Shown: positions 15,976 to 24,460, counted from the first letter of the stretch. The stretch: 64,000 nt of DNA from Corynebacterium sp. (GCF_030152825.1 NZ_JASLIP010000047.1:1-64000), one strand, 5' to 3'. Program-made: numbers and translations. Notes: generated from the letters alone by a model not told the origin.

Positions 15976-17406
15976 GTGGAGATGACACCTCAGGAAAACA
16001 ACGTCAGTGTCCGGCGTGGAAACGTCGGGGACACCCCGTGGCACGAGCTCGACGCGCACCAGTGGCGCGCGAGGGTAGCGGAACGTACGGCAGTTGAGGG
16101 AGTGCGCGCAGCCCTCGAACGAATTGAGGAGCGAGACGCGTTCATCAACGCTTTCAGCCAGGTCTTTGCGGAAGACGCCCTGCGGGCAGCTTCAGCGCTC
16201 GACCAGCTTGATCCCTCGGAGCGAGGTGCTCTCCACGGTGTTCCCGTTGCCATTAAGGAAGAACTCGATGTCGCTGGTGCCGTGACGAGCTTTGGAACCC
16301 GTGCGAACCACACGCCGAAGTCGAAAGACTCCGTGGTCGTGGCTCGTCTCCGCGCAGCTGGAGCGGTCATCATTGGCAAGACCAACATGCCGGAGTTCGG
16401 CGCTTACCCGCTGACCTCCTCACAGGGCTACGGGGTGACGCGCAACCCCATCGATCTTTCCCGGACCCCAGGTGGCTCCTCTGGGGGTTCCGCCGCGGCG
16501 GTAGCGGCAGGGATGGTGCCGATCGCGATGGGTGGCGATGGCGGTGGCTCGGTCCGAATCCCAGCGGCGATGTGCGGGCTGGTAGGACTCAAGCCGGGTC
16601 GGGGAGTGCTGCCCACCGCCCCCTATACCGACCTGTGGAAGTCCCTGGGGACGTCCGGCCCGATGGCCCGAACGGTAGACGATGTCGAGTTGATGCTGTC
16701 GGTCCTACGGGACGAGGACCTCGTTCCGTCCGGATCGGGTGGGGCTAGCTGGGAGCGGGCATCGTTTGACCCGGTAGAGCAGCGCGGACGGGATTTCAGC
16801 GAGAGGCCATGGCAGGTGGCATGGCTGGACCGGTCGAGCACGCCGTTCATCCCGGTGGCAGCAGCGAACCGCCAGGCGCGGAAGCGTGCCGCAGCACAGC
16901 TTGAGGCCCAAGGGGCGCAGCTTCGGCCGCTGTCTGCCCGACTGCCGGATCCCACGCTGCCGTTCCTGATCCTCATGTTCGCCGGAATCCGGAGCGAAAT
17001 CGGGCTGCTGGAAAAGCCCGATCGCATCGAGAAGCGCCACCGACTGACCAAGCTGGTGGGCGCGCTCATGAGGCCGAAGATGGTGTCCTGGGCGGAGAAG
17101 AAGGCAGCCGCCATTGGGCGCCAGGTCTCGGACATCATGGCCCGCGAGGGTATTGATGCGATCCTCACGCCGACCGTGGCCGACAGGCCACGCCGCGCTG
17201 ACCTGTTGGTGGGGAAGGGGGCCATTCGTGCCTCCCTGCTGAGCATGCCTTCGATCGCATACACGGCCATGTGGAATGTCGCGGGTCAGCCGGCACTAGC
17301 CGTGCCGATGGGGCAGGGCAGCGACGGGCTTCCGACCAGCGTGCAGCTGGTGGGAGATGTCGGCGCCGAGAAAAAGCTCCTGGATCTTGCCCGTGAACTG
17401 GCGTGA
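15976..17406 (+). CDS. Amidase-signature hydrolase
   Basis: The protein has 476 residues from a GTG; an ATG two codons later is equally possible. The amidase-signature Ser-cisSer-Lys triad is complete: K94 in VAIKEELD, cis-Ser S168 in TPGGSSGGSAA and nucleophile S192 in GGGSVRIPA. The 24-residue gap between the two serines is the family norm. It hydrolyses a carboxamide; the substrate is unknown. It is not the GatA subunit, since gatB and gatC are not adjacent and the C-terminal half differs. It is likely cytoplasmic, with no signal peptide. The gap from the flavoprotein gene is 109 bases and contains no obvious terminator. Confidence 0.85.
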   Translation: MEMTPQENNVSVRRGNVGDTPWHELDAHQWRARVAERTAVEGVRAALERIEERDAFINAFSQVFAEDALRAASALDQLDPSERGALHGVPVAIKEELDVAGAVTSFGTRANHTPKSKDSVVVARLRAAGAVIIGKTNMPEFGAYPLTSSQGYGVTRNPIDLSRTPGGSSGGSAAAVAAGMVPIAMGGDGGGSVRIPAAMCGLVGLKPGRGVLPTAPYTDLWKSLGTSGPMARTVDDVELMLSVLRDEDLVPSGSGGASWERASFDPVEQRGRDFSERPWQVAWLDRSSTPFIPVAAANRQARKRAAAQLEAQGAQLRPLSARLPDPTLPFLILMFAGIRSEIGLLEKPDRIEKRHRLTKLVGALMRPKMVSWAEKKAAAIGRQVSDIMAREGIDAILTPTVADRPRRADLLVGKGAIRASLLSMPSIAYTAMWNVAGQPALAVPMGQGSDGLPTSVQLVGDVGAEKKLLDLARELA

Positions 17407-17529
17407 TTCGGACGATCCGGCGGACGGTGTGTGTCTTTCAACACAGTTTCGCAATATGAGGATAAGTAAATTTTAAGCAATACTGGAGAGCGTTCGTATT
17501 TGTGATATTTACGAAAGAGGCTCTCATTA
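17407..17529 (+). promoter_or_regulatory. AT-rich control region of the YkvI-type gene with inverted repeats
   Basis: This gap is much more AT-rich than its surroundings. TGTGTCTTTCAACACA (about 17429-17444) is a CRP/GlxR-like inverted repeat with poor inner match. TTCGTA at 17493-17498 and TACGAA at 17510-17515 form a second inverted repeat just ahead of GAAAGAGG, the likely ribosome binding site. The second repeat could act as an operator blocking translation or transcription. Confidence 0.35.
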
Positions 17530-18948
17530 GTGTCTTTGAGAAACACTTTTAAAATTGCATTATCTTTTGTTGGCCTCCTGGTCGGCGCTGGTTTCGCGAC
17601 TGGTCAAGAGGTCATTCAATATTTCGGCTCCTTTGGACTCTCCGCACTGTGGGGTGCGCTGCTCGCCGGTGTCCTGATGACCATCGCCGGGGCAGTGATC
17701 CTGCAGCTCGGCAGCTACTTTCTGGCGCAGGAGCACCGCATGGTGTTCCGGAACATGTCCCACCCGATCGTCTCCAGGTTCCTGGACTTCGGCGTGACCT
17801 TCACGCTGTTTGCCGTGGGCTTCGTGATGCTCGCGGGGGCGGGATCCAACCTAGAGCAGCAGTTCGGCTGGCCTGCCTGGGTCGGCTCGCTGATCATGCT
17901 GATCCTGGTGATGATCACCGGGCTGATGGATGTCGACCGGGTCTCCAGCATCATCTCCACGGTGACGCCGCTGATTATCATCGCGGTGGTCTTCGCATTC
18001 GGCTACACGCTGTTCAACCTGCCGGATGACATGGCTGCGATGGGGAAGTTGGCTCAGGGGGCCGAATCGCCAATCAGCCCGTGGTGGCTTTCCGCCCTGA
18101 ACTACACGGGGCTTGCGCTGCTGCTGGGGTTGTCCATGGCCCTGGTGATCGGTGGCGCGAACACGAAGCCACGCGAAGCGGGTGTGGGCGGCCTCATGGG
18201 TGGCCTCATCTACCTGACGATGCTGATGATGGCGACCTTCGTCCTGCTCGCCAACTTCGACGTGGTCGGGGACTCGAGCGTTCCGATGCTCAGCCTGATC
18301 GATCACATCAACCATCCGCTGTCCTATGTGATGGTCGTGATCATCTTCATCATGATCTACAACACCTGCATCGGCATGTTCTACGCGCTGGGGCGCCGCC
18401 TGACGGCCAACCACCGCGATAAGTATCGCCCCGTGTTTCTGGGCGTCTGCCTGGTGGGTTTCGGTGTGAGCTTCTTCGGCTTCGAAGCATTGATGGCCAA
18501 TGTGTATCCGATCATCGGCTGGGTGGGGCTGTTGACGATCGCGGTGCTCGTCGCCTGGTGGATCAAGTCCCGGGTTCGCATCCAGCGCGAGGCTAAGTTC
18601 CGCGAGCGCGCCACCGAACTGGTGAATAAGTTCCACGAGGGGGAGGAAGAGCTGAGCGACTCGGAGGGTCGTGAGCTCAAGAAGATCGTGGAGAAGTCCA
18701 ACGTGGGCAACTATGAGCTTGCCGAGGCACTGACTCGTGAGTTCCAAAGTGAATCTGAGGATCTTGAGGACGAGGACTCGGCTGAGGACGATGCCGCCGA
18801 GGCGTCAGGGGCTTCCGAGAGTTCGGCCGACGATAAGAAGGATTCGACGACGGAGATTGAAAACTCGACCCAGGAGCTCATGGATGAACTCGAGGTTGAT
18901 TGGGAGCCCGGCGAGGATTCCGAGCTCAAGGAATCTAAGGACTCCTAG
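17530..18948 (+). CDS. YkvI-type membrane transporter with long acidic tail
   Basis: The protein has 472 residues and a GTG start behind GAAAGAGG. About ten membrane segments lie between residues 8 and 350, beginning with the landmark GAGFATGQEVIQYFG (about 20-34), which marks the YkvI branch of the amino-acid/cation symporter superfamily. The substrate of that branch is not known. After the last membrane segment, residues about 350-472 form a hydrophilic C-terminal domain. It starts basic and becomes a string of Glu, Asp and Ser (for example EDLEDEDSAEDDAAEASG). Such a tail is not part of the core family and may be regulatory. The gene stands alone with its own upstream region. Confidence 0.75.
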   Translation: MSLRNTFKIALSFVGLLVGAGFATGQEVIQYFGSFGLSALWGALLAGVLMTIAGAVILQLGSYFLAQEHRMVFRNMSHPIVSRFLDFGVTFTLFAVGFVMLAGAGSNLEQQFGWPAWVGSLIMLILVMITGLMDVDRVSSIISTVTPLIIIAVVFAFGYTLFNLPDDMAAMGKLAQGAESPISPWWLSALNYTGLALLLGLSMALVIGGANTKPREAGVGGLMGGLIYLTMLMMATFVLLANFDVVGDSSVPMLSLIDHINHPLSYVMVVIIFIMIYNTCIGMFYALGRRLTANHRDKYRPVFLGVCLVGFGVSFFGFEALMANVYPIIGWVGLLTIAVLVAWWIKSRVRIQREAKFRERATELVNKFHEGEEELSDSEGRELKKIVEKSNVGNYELAEALTREFQSESEDLEDEDSAEDDAAEASGASESSADDKKDSTTEIENSTQELMDELEVDWEPGEDSELKESKDS

Positions 18949-18966
18949 GACTCCAGGGGGACTGAC

Positions 18967-18992
18967 GGCCCCGCTGTATCTGCAGCGGGGCC
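18967..18992 (+). terminator. Hairpin after the YkvI-type gene
   Basis: A perfect 10-base inverted repeat, GGCCCCGCTG / CAGCGGGGCC, lies 18 bases after the stop. No T run follows, so it may be a stabilising hairpin rather than a true intrinsic terminator. Confidence 0.55.
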
Positions 18993-19035
18993 GGAGGGAC
19001 TTGGCGCAGGCCAGGACCCCATAAATCTAAAGTGT

Positions 19036-19127
19036 CATAATGTATATTATCGGACAATTACGGCCAGGCTGTTTGCTGGTGGGTTGGTTGAGCCCCGTAG
19101 CTCGCCACTGTTGTGTATCGATCACAA
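19036..19127 (+). promoter_or_regulatory. Upstream region of ktrB with two imperfect palindromes
   Basis: ATAATGTATATTAT at 19037-19050 is an AT-rich near-palindrome that could include a -10 element. TTGTGTATCGATCACAA at 19111-19127 has TTGTG/CACAA arms like a CRP/GlxR site but with a spacing one base longer than the consensus. Either may regulate the potassium uptake genes; no protein can be named. Confidence 0.3.
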
Positions 19128-19168
19128 AGCCCTAGTGTGCCCTTCGCGACAGGTCTAGGATCATTCTG

Positions 19169-20530
19169 GTGAATCGCTTATTCGCGTCGTTGACGCAGAA
19201 TCCGGCGCGCCTCGTGTCCGTTGGATTCTTTGGGCTCATCGCGCTGGGCACCTTATTGCTTCTCATGCCTTTCTCCGCGCCCGACGGCGACTCCGTCTCG
19301 CCACTCGAGGCCTTCTTCACAGCGACGTCCGCGGTGACGCTGACCGGGCTTGGCGTGCGGGACACCGGCACGGGCTTTACGGGTGCCGGGCAGGTCGTCA
19401 TCCTGGCTCTCATCCAGATCGGCGGCTTCGGAATCATGTCCTTGACATCCCTCGCCGGTCTCATCCTCAGCGGACGGCTGGGCCTGAAAACCAAGCTCTA
19501 TACGGTCGCAGAGCGAAAAACGCTCACCGTTGGCAGCGTGAAATCCACCATTATCGGCGCGATTATTCTCACGGTGGTCTGCGAACTGTTGGTTGCGAGC
19601 GTGCTCGCCGTTCGTATGTTTGTGGGCGGCTACGCCGATAGCCCCGGCGAAGCGGCATGGATGGGCCTATTCCACGCCATTTCCGCCTTCAATAACGCCG
19701 GCTTCGGGCTCGACGCCGGTAGCCTCATCCCTCACGTCGGAGATGCTTGGATCATCCTGCCGATCGGTCTGGCAATCGTCTTCGGTGGCCTCGGCTTCCC
19801 CGTGCTCGACGAGCTCATCGCGCGTGTCCGCCTGCGCAGGCAACGCAGGAACCCGCCGCGCCTGTCTATGACCGCCCGGATCACGCTCACTGGCACGGCT
19901 GTCCTCCTGATCAGCGGTTTTGTGATGTTCTGGGTACTCGAGCGCAATCACGCTTTTGCTGGCATGAGTGGTGGCACCGCGGCGCTCGCTGCGGTGTTCC
20001 AGTCCATCACGACCCGCACCGCCGGCTTCCAATCCGTCGACTTTGGAGAGATGTCCCCCAATACCCTGATGGGCACCGACATCCTGATGTTCATCGGCGG
20101 TGGCTCCGGTGGCACCGCCGGCGGTCTCAAAATCACCACGCTCTTCGTGGTGCTCGCAGCGATCGTGGCAGAAATTAAGGGCGAGAAGGATACGGTCATC
20201 GGTGGCCGCCGTGTCGATCACACCGTGATCCGACAGGCTCTTACCGTCGGCGCCGTGGCGGTAAGTGTCATAACAATCGTTATCGCGTGCCTGCGCACCT
20301 TCAACCCCCAGTTCACTGCTGACCAAATCCACTTTGAGGTCATCTCCGCCTTCGGCACCGTCGGCCTCTCCACTGGCATCACCGCTGACCTCAGTGGCGC
20401 CTCGCAGCTCCTTCTTTGCTTCGTGATGTTCATGGGCCGCGTCGGCCCCATCACCCTCGTCGCAGCGCTTGCCACGACGACCCCGAGCAAGCACTACTCC
20501 TACCCCGCAGAAAGGCCGTACATTGGTTAA
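19169..20530 (+). CDS. ktrB: Potassium uptake membrane subunit, TrkH/KtrB family
   Basis: The protein has 453 residues from a GTG start. It forms the K+ (possibly Na+-coupled) channel-like pore of a Ktr uptake system. The four pore loops appear in order: TSAVTLTGLGVRD (about 50-62), ISAFNNAGFGL (about 170-180), ITTRTAGFQSVD (about 278-289) and ISAFGTVGLSTG (about 390-401). Each has the conserved selectivity-filter glycine. The length fits KtrB rather than the longer TrkH. Its stop overlaps the TTG start of the next gene, which encodes the regulatory subunit, so the two are coupled. Confidence 0.93.
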   Translation: MNRLFASLTQNPARLVSVGFFGLIALGTLLLLMPFSAPDGDSVSPLEAFFTATSAVTLTGLGVRDTGTGFTGAGQVVILALIQIGGFGIMSLTSLAGLILSGRLGLKTKLYTVAERKTLTVGSVKSTIIGAIILTVVCELLVASVLAVRMFVGGYADSPGEAAWMGLFHAISAFNNAGFGLDAGSLIPHVGDAWIILPIGLAIVFGGLGFPVLDELIARVRLRRQRRNPPRLSMTARITLTGTAVLLISGFVMFWVLERNHAFAGMSGGTAALAAVFQSITTRTAGFQSVDFGEMSPNTLMGTDILMFIGGGSGGTAGGLKITTLFVVLAAIVAEIKGEKDTVIGGRRVDHTVIRQALTVGAVAVSVITIVIACLRTFNPQFTADQIHFEVISAFGTVGLSTGITADLSGASQLLLCFVMFMGRVGPITLVAALATTTPSKHYSYPAERPYIG

Positions 20531-21212
20531 CCCACTCGATAAGCTCCTCCCCAGCGCCCGCCCCATCCACTTGCCACCAGTCGCAATCATCGGGCTTGGC
20601 CGGTTCGGTTCCGCGATGGCTGAAGAGCTCCACAGCCACGGCGTCGACGTACTCGGCATCGACGTCGATGAAAAGTTGCTGCACGACAGCGACGCCCACC
20701 TCACCGACTCCTTCATCGCCGATGCCACCGATCCCGAGGCCCTCAAGCAGCTCGGTGTAAAGGATTTTCAGCAGGTCGTCATCGGCATCGGTAGCAGCCT
20801 CGAAGCCTCGATCCTGACCGCATCGAACCTCGTGGAACTCGGGGTCAAGGACATTTGGGCCAAGGCGGATTCCGACGCCCACGCCCGCATCCTCACTCGC
20901 GTGGGCGTACACCACGTCGTCCGCCCCGAACGAGACACCGGCCGCCGCGTCGCGCACCTGCTCAGCGGCCGTTTCCAGGACTATACCGTCTTCGACCAGG
21001 GTTACGCGATGATCACCCTGCGAGCCCCCAAGGAACTGGTGAACCACTCCCTCAACCGGCACAGCCTGTGGGCGAAGCACCGCGTCCAGCTAGTCGCCGT
21101 GCACAGCGGCAATCAGTGGGCCCCACCCTTCGCCGACCACCCGCTCTCCCCCGACGACAACGTCATCCTCGCCGGTGCACCAGCCGACCTAGAGAAGTTC
21201 GGCCGACGCTAG
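20523..21212 (+). CDS. ktrA: Potassium uptake regulatory subunit, TrkA/KtrA family (RCK)
   Basis: I choose the TTG at 20523 because GAAAGG lies seven bases ahead and it overlaps the ktrB stop by eight bases; the protein is 229 residues. An RCK_N Rossmann domain (VAIIGLGRFGSAMAEEL, about residues 19-35) binds nucleotide. The RCK_C domain follows at about 145-229 (KELVNHSLNRHSLW). KtrA forms a ring that gates KtrB, and in many Gram-positives this type of subunit responds to ATP/ADP and c-di-AMP. The stop codon TAG shares three bases with the stop of the convergent mgtE gene (CTAG), so no terminator separates them. Confidence 0.92.
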   Translation: MVNPLDKLLPSARPIHLPPVAIIGLGRFGSAMAEELHSHGVDVLGIDVDEKLLHDSDAHLTDSFIADATDPEALKQLGVKDFQQVVIGIGSSLEASILTASNLVELGVKDIWAKADSDAHARILTRVGVHHVVRPERDTGRRVAHLLSGRFQDYTVFDQGYAMITLRAPKELVNHSLNRHSLWAKHRVQLVAVHSGNQWAPPFADHPLSPDDNVILAGAPADLEKFGRR

Positions 21213-22591
21213 CCGCCCGTCGCCTGGCGGATCTGATCAGCCATGATCACACCGGCGATGCTGAAGTAAATAATCAGGCCGGTGGCGTCCACCAACGTGG
21301 ACACCACGGGCGTCGAGAAGACCGCCGGGTCCACGCCCAACTTCTTCGCCACCAGCGGCAGCACGCCACCAACGATGCAGGCCCAGGTACAGATCGCCAC
21401 GATCGTCAACGAAATAGTCAACGCGACCTGCGGATAGTACAGGAAGGCCAGAATTGGGAAGATCACCGTACCCAGGAAGACACCCAGCAGGAAGCCCACC
21501 CGAACCTCACGGCCGATGACCCGCAACACGTCCCGGGGTCTCACCTCGTTGACCGCGAGCGCACGCACCACCGAGGACGCCGCCTGCGAGCCCGCGTTAC
21601 CGCCCGTACCGATCAACATCGGCACGAAGATGCTGAGCACCACCACGGCCTCGAGCACATCCTCGAAATACTGCATCACGTTGATCGTGAGGAAGGCGGC
21701 CAGGATCAGGACGATCAGCCAGACGCCGCGCTTCTTCGCCAGCGTCATCACCGTCGCCGTCAGATAAGGCTCGTTCAGCGGCTCGGCGCCACCGGCGCGG
21801 TAGGCATCCTCCGTCACCTCGGCCTCGAGGACCTCCATGGCGTCATCGACCGTGATGACGCCCAGAATGCGGTCTTCGTCGTCGACGACGGGCAGTGCCA
21901 GAAGGTCAGCTTCCTGGATCAGTCGGGCCGCGTGCTCCTGGTCGTCATAGGCGGAGACACTGTGCTGCTCCTCCTCGAGCAACTCCCCGACCAGCGTTCC
22001 CTCGGGCGCGGTGACCAGGTCCGCGAGCTCCACCATGCCGAGTAGCTTGCGCGACTCATCGGTCACCGCCACGGTGGCCAGCGCGATCGAGTGATGCGGG
22101 CCCGAGGCATAGCGCTGAGCGCGCGACTGCAGCTTTTCCAGGGATTCCTCCCGGGTCGCGTCCGGGGTCAGCACCGTGGGCGTGGGCACCATCAGACGGC
22201 CCGCAGACTCGGATGGATAACCCAGCAGCCCACTCGTCACACGTCGTTGGGAATACGGCAGTCCCTGCAGCAGGCGCGAGGCGACCTTCGCCGGCATCTC
22301 ATCCAGCAGGGATGCCTGGTCATCCGGGGCCAGACTCGCGAAGATCTCGGTGACGTGGTCGTCTCGCAGCGCGTCCAGCAGCTCGGCCTGGTGCACCGGA
22401 TCCAGGTATTCGAAGACATCCAGGGCGCGGTCCTTGGGCAGCAACCGGAAGGCCACCGCCTGCTCCGCCCCGGAGATTCGGCCGAGCTCTTCGGCCACCA
22501 CGACCGACGAACGATCGGCGAGCCACCGGCTCACCGCGTCGAGGTCCTTGTCGTCCAGCAGGTCTTCGAGAAAACGTGCATTCGATGCCAT
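21209..22591 (-). CDS. mgtE: Magnesium transporter MgtE
   Basis: The ATG at 22591 gives 460 residues and is preceded by AGAGGGG at a workable distance; the GTG at 22603 has that element too close to it. The domains are an N domain of helical repeats (about 1-125), a CBS pair (about 130-255) ending at ILGVITVDDAMEVLEAE, and a C-terminal membrane domain with five helices. The pore helices include GNAGSQAASSVVRALA (about 330-345) and the PLVAKKLGVDPAVFSTP block. It takes up Mg2+, gated by Mg2+ binding to the N and CBS domains. It starts one base after the stop of the small membrane gene, so translation is coupled. Confidence 0.93.
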   Translation of the reverse strand: MASNARFLEDLLDDKDLDAVSRWLADRSSVVVAEELGRISGAEQAVAFRLLPKDRALDVFEYLDPVHQAELLDALRDDHVTEIFASLAPDDQASLLDEMPAKVASRLLQGLPYSQRRVTSGLLGYPSESAGRLMVPTPTVLTPDATREESLEKLQSRAQRYASGPHHSIALATVAVTDESRKLLGMVELADLVTAPEGTLVGELLEEEQHSVSAYDDQEHAARLIQEADLLALPVVDDEDRILGVITVDDAMEVLEAEVTEDAYRAGGAEPLNEPYLTATVMTLAKKRGVWLIVLILAAFLTINVMQYFEDVLEAVVVLSIFVPMLIGTGGNAGSQAASSVVRALAVNEVRPRDVLRVIGREVRVGFLLGVFLGTVIFPILAFLYYPQVALTISLTIVAICTWACIVGGVLPLVAKKLGVDPAVFSTPVVSTLVDATGLIIYFSIAGVIMADQIRQATGG

Positions 22592-22592
22592 A

Positions 22593-22772
22593 TCAGTGGC
22601 CACCCCTCTGGCTGCTCGCCCACAGTTGATAACAGGTCAGTGCGATCAGCGCGGCGCAGACCGCGGCAAAGAAGTAGTCAAGGCCGGTGCCATTACTCAC
22701 GAGCCACCCGCCGAGCGCGAGCAGCACCACAAGCCGGATAACCCGGGACCACAGGAGAAATTGGGTGTTCAA
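22593..22772 (-). CDS. Small two-helix membrane protein, 59 residues, upstream of mgtE
   Basis: This frame starts at a TTG six bases after AGGAG and ends with a TGA one base before the mgtE ATG. The 59-residue product has two clear membrane segments: about residues 11-27 (VIRLVVLLALGGWLVSN) and about 33-51 (YFFAAVCAALIALTCYQLW). A short basic/His tail follows (SSQRGGH). The short Arg-bearing N-terminus, the good ribosome binding site, tight coupling to mgtE and lack of stop codons all support it as a real gene. I do not recognise the family. It could be an MgtE accessory or regulator, by analogy with small proteins such as MgtR or MgtS, which is only inference. Confidence 0.7.
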   Translation of the reverse strand: MNTQFLLWSRVIRLVVLLALGGWLVSNGTGLDYFFAAVCAALIALTCYQLWASSQRGGH

Positions 22773-22824
22773 TGGTGCTCCTAATATTGACCGCGATTGT
22801 TCTCGCGCGCGTCGCGTGTGGGGT

Positions 22825-23520
22825 TTAAGGCTTCTCGAAAACGAGAAGCAGGTCGATCGTTCCTTCGTCAGCGATCTTGGCCGCGACGAACTCTGGGGTC
22901 TTGATGTTGAAGTCCGAACGCTTGAACGGCACCTTGCCCTGGACGACGACCTTGTCCCCCGTGCGCAGCACCTTCAGTGGCGCGCTGACCTTATTGGACT
23001 CGCCGCGGAGGGTGAGCTCTCCCGTGACGTCGACCTCACCGACGGAACCGTCCTCCGGAATGCCACTCAGATCCACCGGCTCGGTGATGCTGAACTTCGC
23101 CTTCGGGTAGTCCTCCGTGTGCAGGATCGAGCGGCGGACGTTGATGTCGCGCTTCTCCACGTCCGAGGAGATCCCCGCGACGCGGACCTCCACCAGGCCC
23201 TCCGTGAGGGTGCCGTCCGAGACCTGCAGGTCGCCCTTGATGTTCTCCTCCGTGCTGTTATCCGCACGTCCGGAGGTGGTCTTCTCCTGCCCCGGCAGGA
23301 TCTCACGGAAGGTATAACCAGCCTGGGTGTGGTTGGCACCGGCACCAGGGACGATCACCCAGTGACCGTCCGCTGACGTTGTTGGCTCGGGTCCGCCCTC
23401 GACGAGATCGGCGGTTTGCAGACCCCGGTCAGTGAGCAGCTGATACGCGATCGGCCCAACGCCGAACAGGAATGCCGCGATAATACCGATAACACCCAGA
23501 GTGATAATTCCCTTGCGCAT
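22825..23520 (-). CDS. YceI-like lipocalin-type protein with N-terminal membrane anchor
   Basis: The protein has 231 residues. One membrane segment lies at about residues 5-27 (IITLGVIGIIAAFLFGVGPIAYQ), and the rest is outside. The YceI domain covers about residues 52-229: DGHWVIVPGAGANHTQAGYTF at the start, then the GDLQVSDGTLTEGLVEVRV and GELTLRGESNKVSAPL strands, and a KRSDFNIKTPEF end. YceI domains form a lipocalin-like barrel that binds isoprenoid quinones or lipids. The gene lies upstream of the small membrane gene and mgtE in the same direction, 52 bases away. Confidence 0.88.
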   Translation of the reverse strand: MRKGIITLGVIGIIAAFLFGVGPIAYQLLTDRGLQTADLVEGGPEPTTSADGHWVIVPGAGANHTQAGYTFREILPGQEKTTSGRADNSTEENIKGDLQVSDGTLTEGLVEVRVAGISSDVEKRDINVRRSILHTEDYPKAKFSITEPVDLSGIPEDGSVGEVDVTGELTLRGESNKVSAPLKVLRTGDKVVVQGKVPFKRSDFNIKTPEFVAAKIADEGTIDLLLVFEKP

Positions 23521-23567
23521 GGCACCCAGCCTAGTGCTAAGCAGGGAAGATTAGGAAAAGGTGGGGC

Positions 23568-23951
23568 TTAAGCGCGTCCCGGGGGTTGGGGGTGGTTCAG
23601 CTGCTCCGCGCGGTGCGCCAGCCGCACCAGGTCCGTAGCCATGCCACGCAGCTCGGCGGGCTCTGCACGCTCGTCTATCGCGGTGACGAGGTCCTCCGCC
23701 GCGCACCTGAGTTCGAAGAGCTGATCCCCCAACTCATCCCCGGTGTCCCCTGGAGTCCCCAGCCGGGTGCTTGTGGGCGTGGGTGAGTCCGCCGCCGGCT
23801 GGCTCGCACGTTGCTCGTAGGCCCGTTGGCGGCAGGACCGGCTGCAGAATTTGCGTGGCCTCCCCCGCTTCTGGCCGGGCATTTCCTCCCCGCACCACGC
23901 GCAGAACCCCGGCGTGTGGGGGAAGTCTTCGCGCGCAATGGGGGTGCTCAT
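23568..23951 (-). CDS. Small Cys-rich zinc-finger-like protein
   Basis: The ATG at 23951 gives 127 residues. The N-terminal part has a CxxC pair (CAWCGEEM, about residues 17-24) and a CSRSCRQRAYEQR segment (about 36-48), consistent with a zinc ribbon. The rest is low in complexity, Pro/Thr-rich, then a helical tail with repeated Glu, Ala and Leu. It is divergent from rbpA, the same neighbour arrangement as in other corynebacteria and mycobacteria. A zinc-bound DNA or RNA contact is a possible role, but no function is known to me. Confidence 0.6.
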   Translation of the reverse strand: MSTPIAREDFPHTPGFCAWCGEEMPGQKRGRPRKFCSRSCRQRAYEQRASQPAADSPTPTSTRLGTPGDTGDELGDQLFELRCAAEDLVTAIDERAEPAELRGMATDLVRLAHRAEQLNHPQPPGRA

Positions 23952-23983
23952 GGCTAAAGATCCTAACCCTTTCGGGAAAACTG

Positions 23984-24009
23984 GGAACAAAACCCGCACC
24001 CGGTGCGTT
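23984..24009 (+). promoter_or_regulatory. Sigma-H-type promoter of rbpA
   Basis: GGAAC at 23984-23988 is followed after exactly 18 bases by GTT at 24007-24009 (CGTT from 24006). This fits the SigH/SigR consensus GGAAN-N18-GTT used in corynebacteria and streptomycetes for disulfide and heat stress. It predicts a start near 24016-24020 and a leader of about 50 bases. In Streptomyces rbpA is a known SigR target. GAGGAA precedes the ATG at 24067. Confidence 0.65.
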
Positions 24010-24066
24010 ATCTACGTTGATGGCGCCTCGGAGGCGCCGCTAGCGAACTTCGGAAGTGAGGAACTA

Positions 24067-24435
24067 ATGGCAGACCGCGTACTGCGAGGCAGTCGCATGG
24101 GTGCCGTGTCGTATGAAACCGACCGGGACCACGATCTCGCGCCACGTCAGATGGTGAAGTACCAGACTGAGGACGGCGAAATTTTTGAGGTCCCGTTCGC
24201 TGACGACGCCGAGATCCCGCAGGACTGGCTGTGCAAGAACGGCCAGATGGGCACCCTCGTGGAGGGCGAGGGCATTGAATCCAAGCCTGCGAAGCCGCCA
24301 CGTACGCACTGGGACATGCTTCTCGAGCGTCGCTCCCTGGAGGAGCTCGACGAGCTGCTGGAGGAGCGTATCGAGCTGCTGCGTAAGCGCCGCCGCGAGG
24401 CCATGAAGCTGCTCAAGGACCAGGAGAAGGCTTAA
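24067..24435 (+). CDS. rbpA: RbpA, RNA polymerase-binding transcription activator
   Basis: The ATG at 24067 follows GAGGAACTA and gives 122 residues, the usual family length; the frame open further upstream is not coding. RbpA binds the principal sigma factor and the RNA polymerase beta subunit and stabilises the open promoter complex. The N-terminal tail and core (MADRVLRGSRMGAVSYETD, FEVPFADDAEIP) are followed by a basic linker (PAKPPRTHWDMLLERR, about 78-93). The C-terminal sigma-interacting helix runs about 94-122 (LDELLEERIELLRKRRREAM). Zinc-coordinating cysteines found in some members are absent here apart from one Cys (LCKNGQ). The terminator at 24461 follows. Confidence 0.97.
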   Translation: MADRVLRGSRMGAVSYETDRDHDLAPRQMVKYQTEDGEIFEVPFADDAEIPQDWLCKNGQMGTLVEGEGIESKPAKPPRTHWDMLLERRSLEELDELLEERIELLRKRRREAMKLLKDQEKA

Positions 24436-24460
24436 ACCCTCCCCTCGCCTCAGCACGAAC

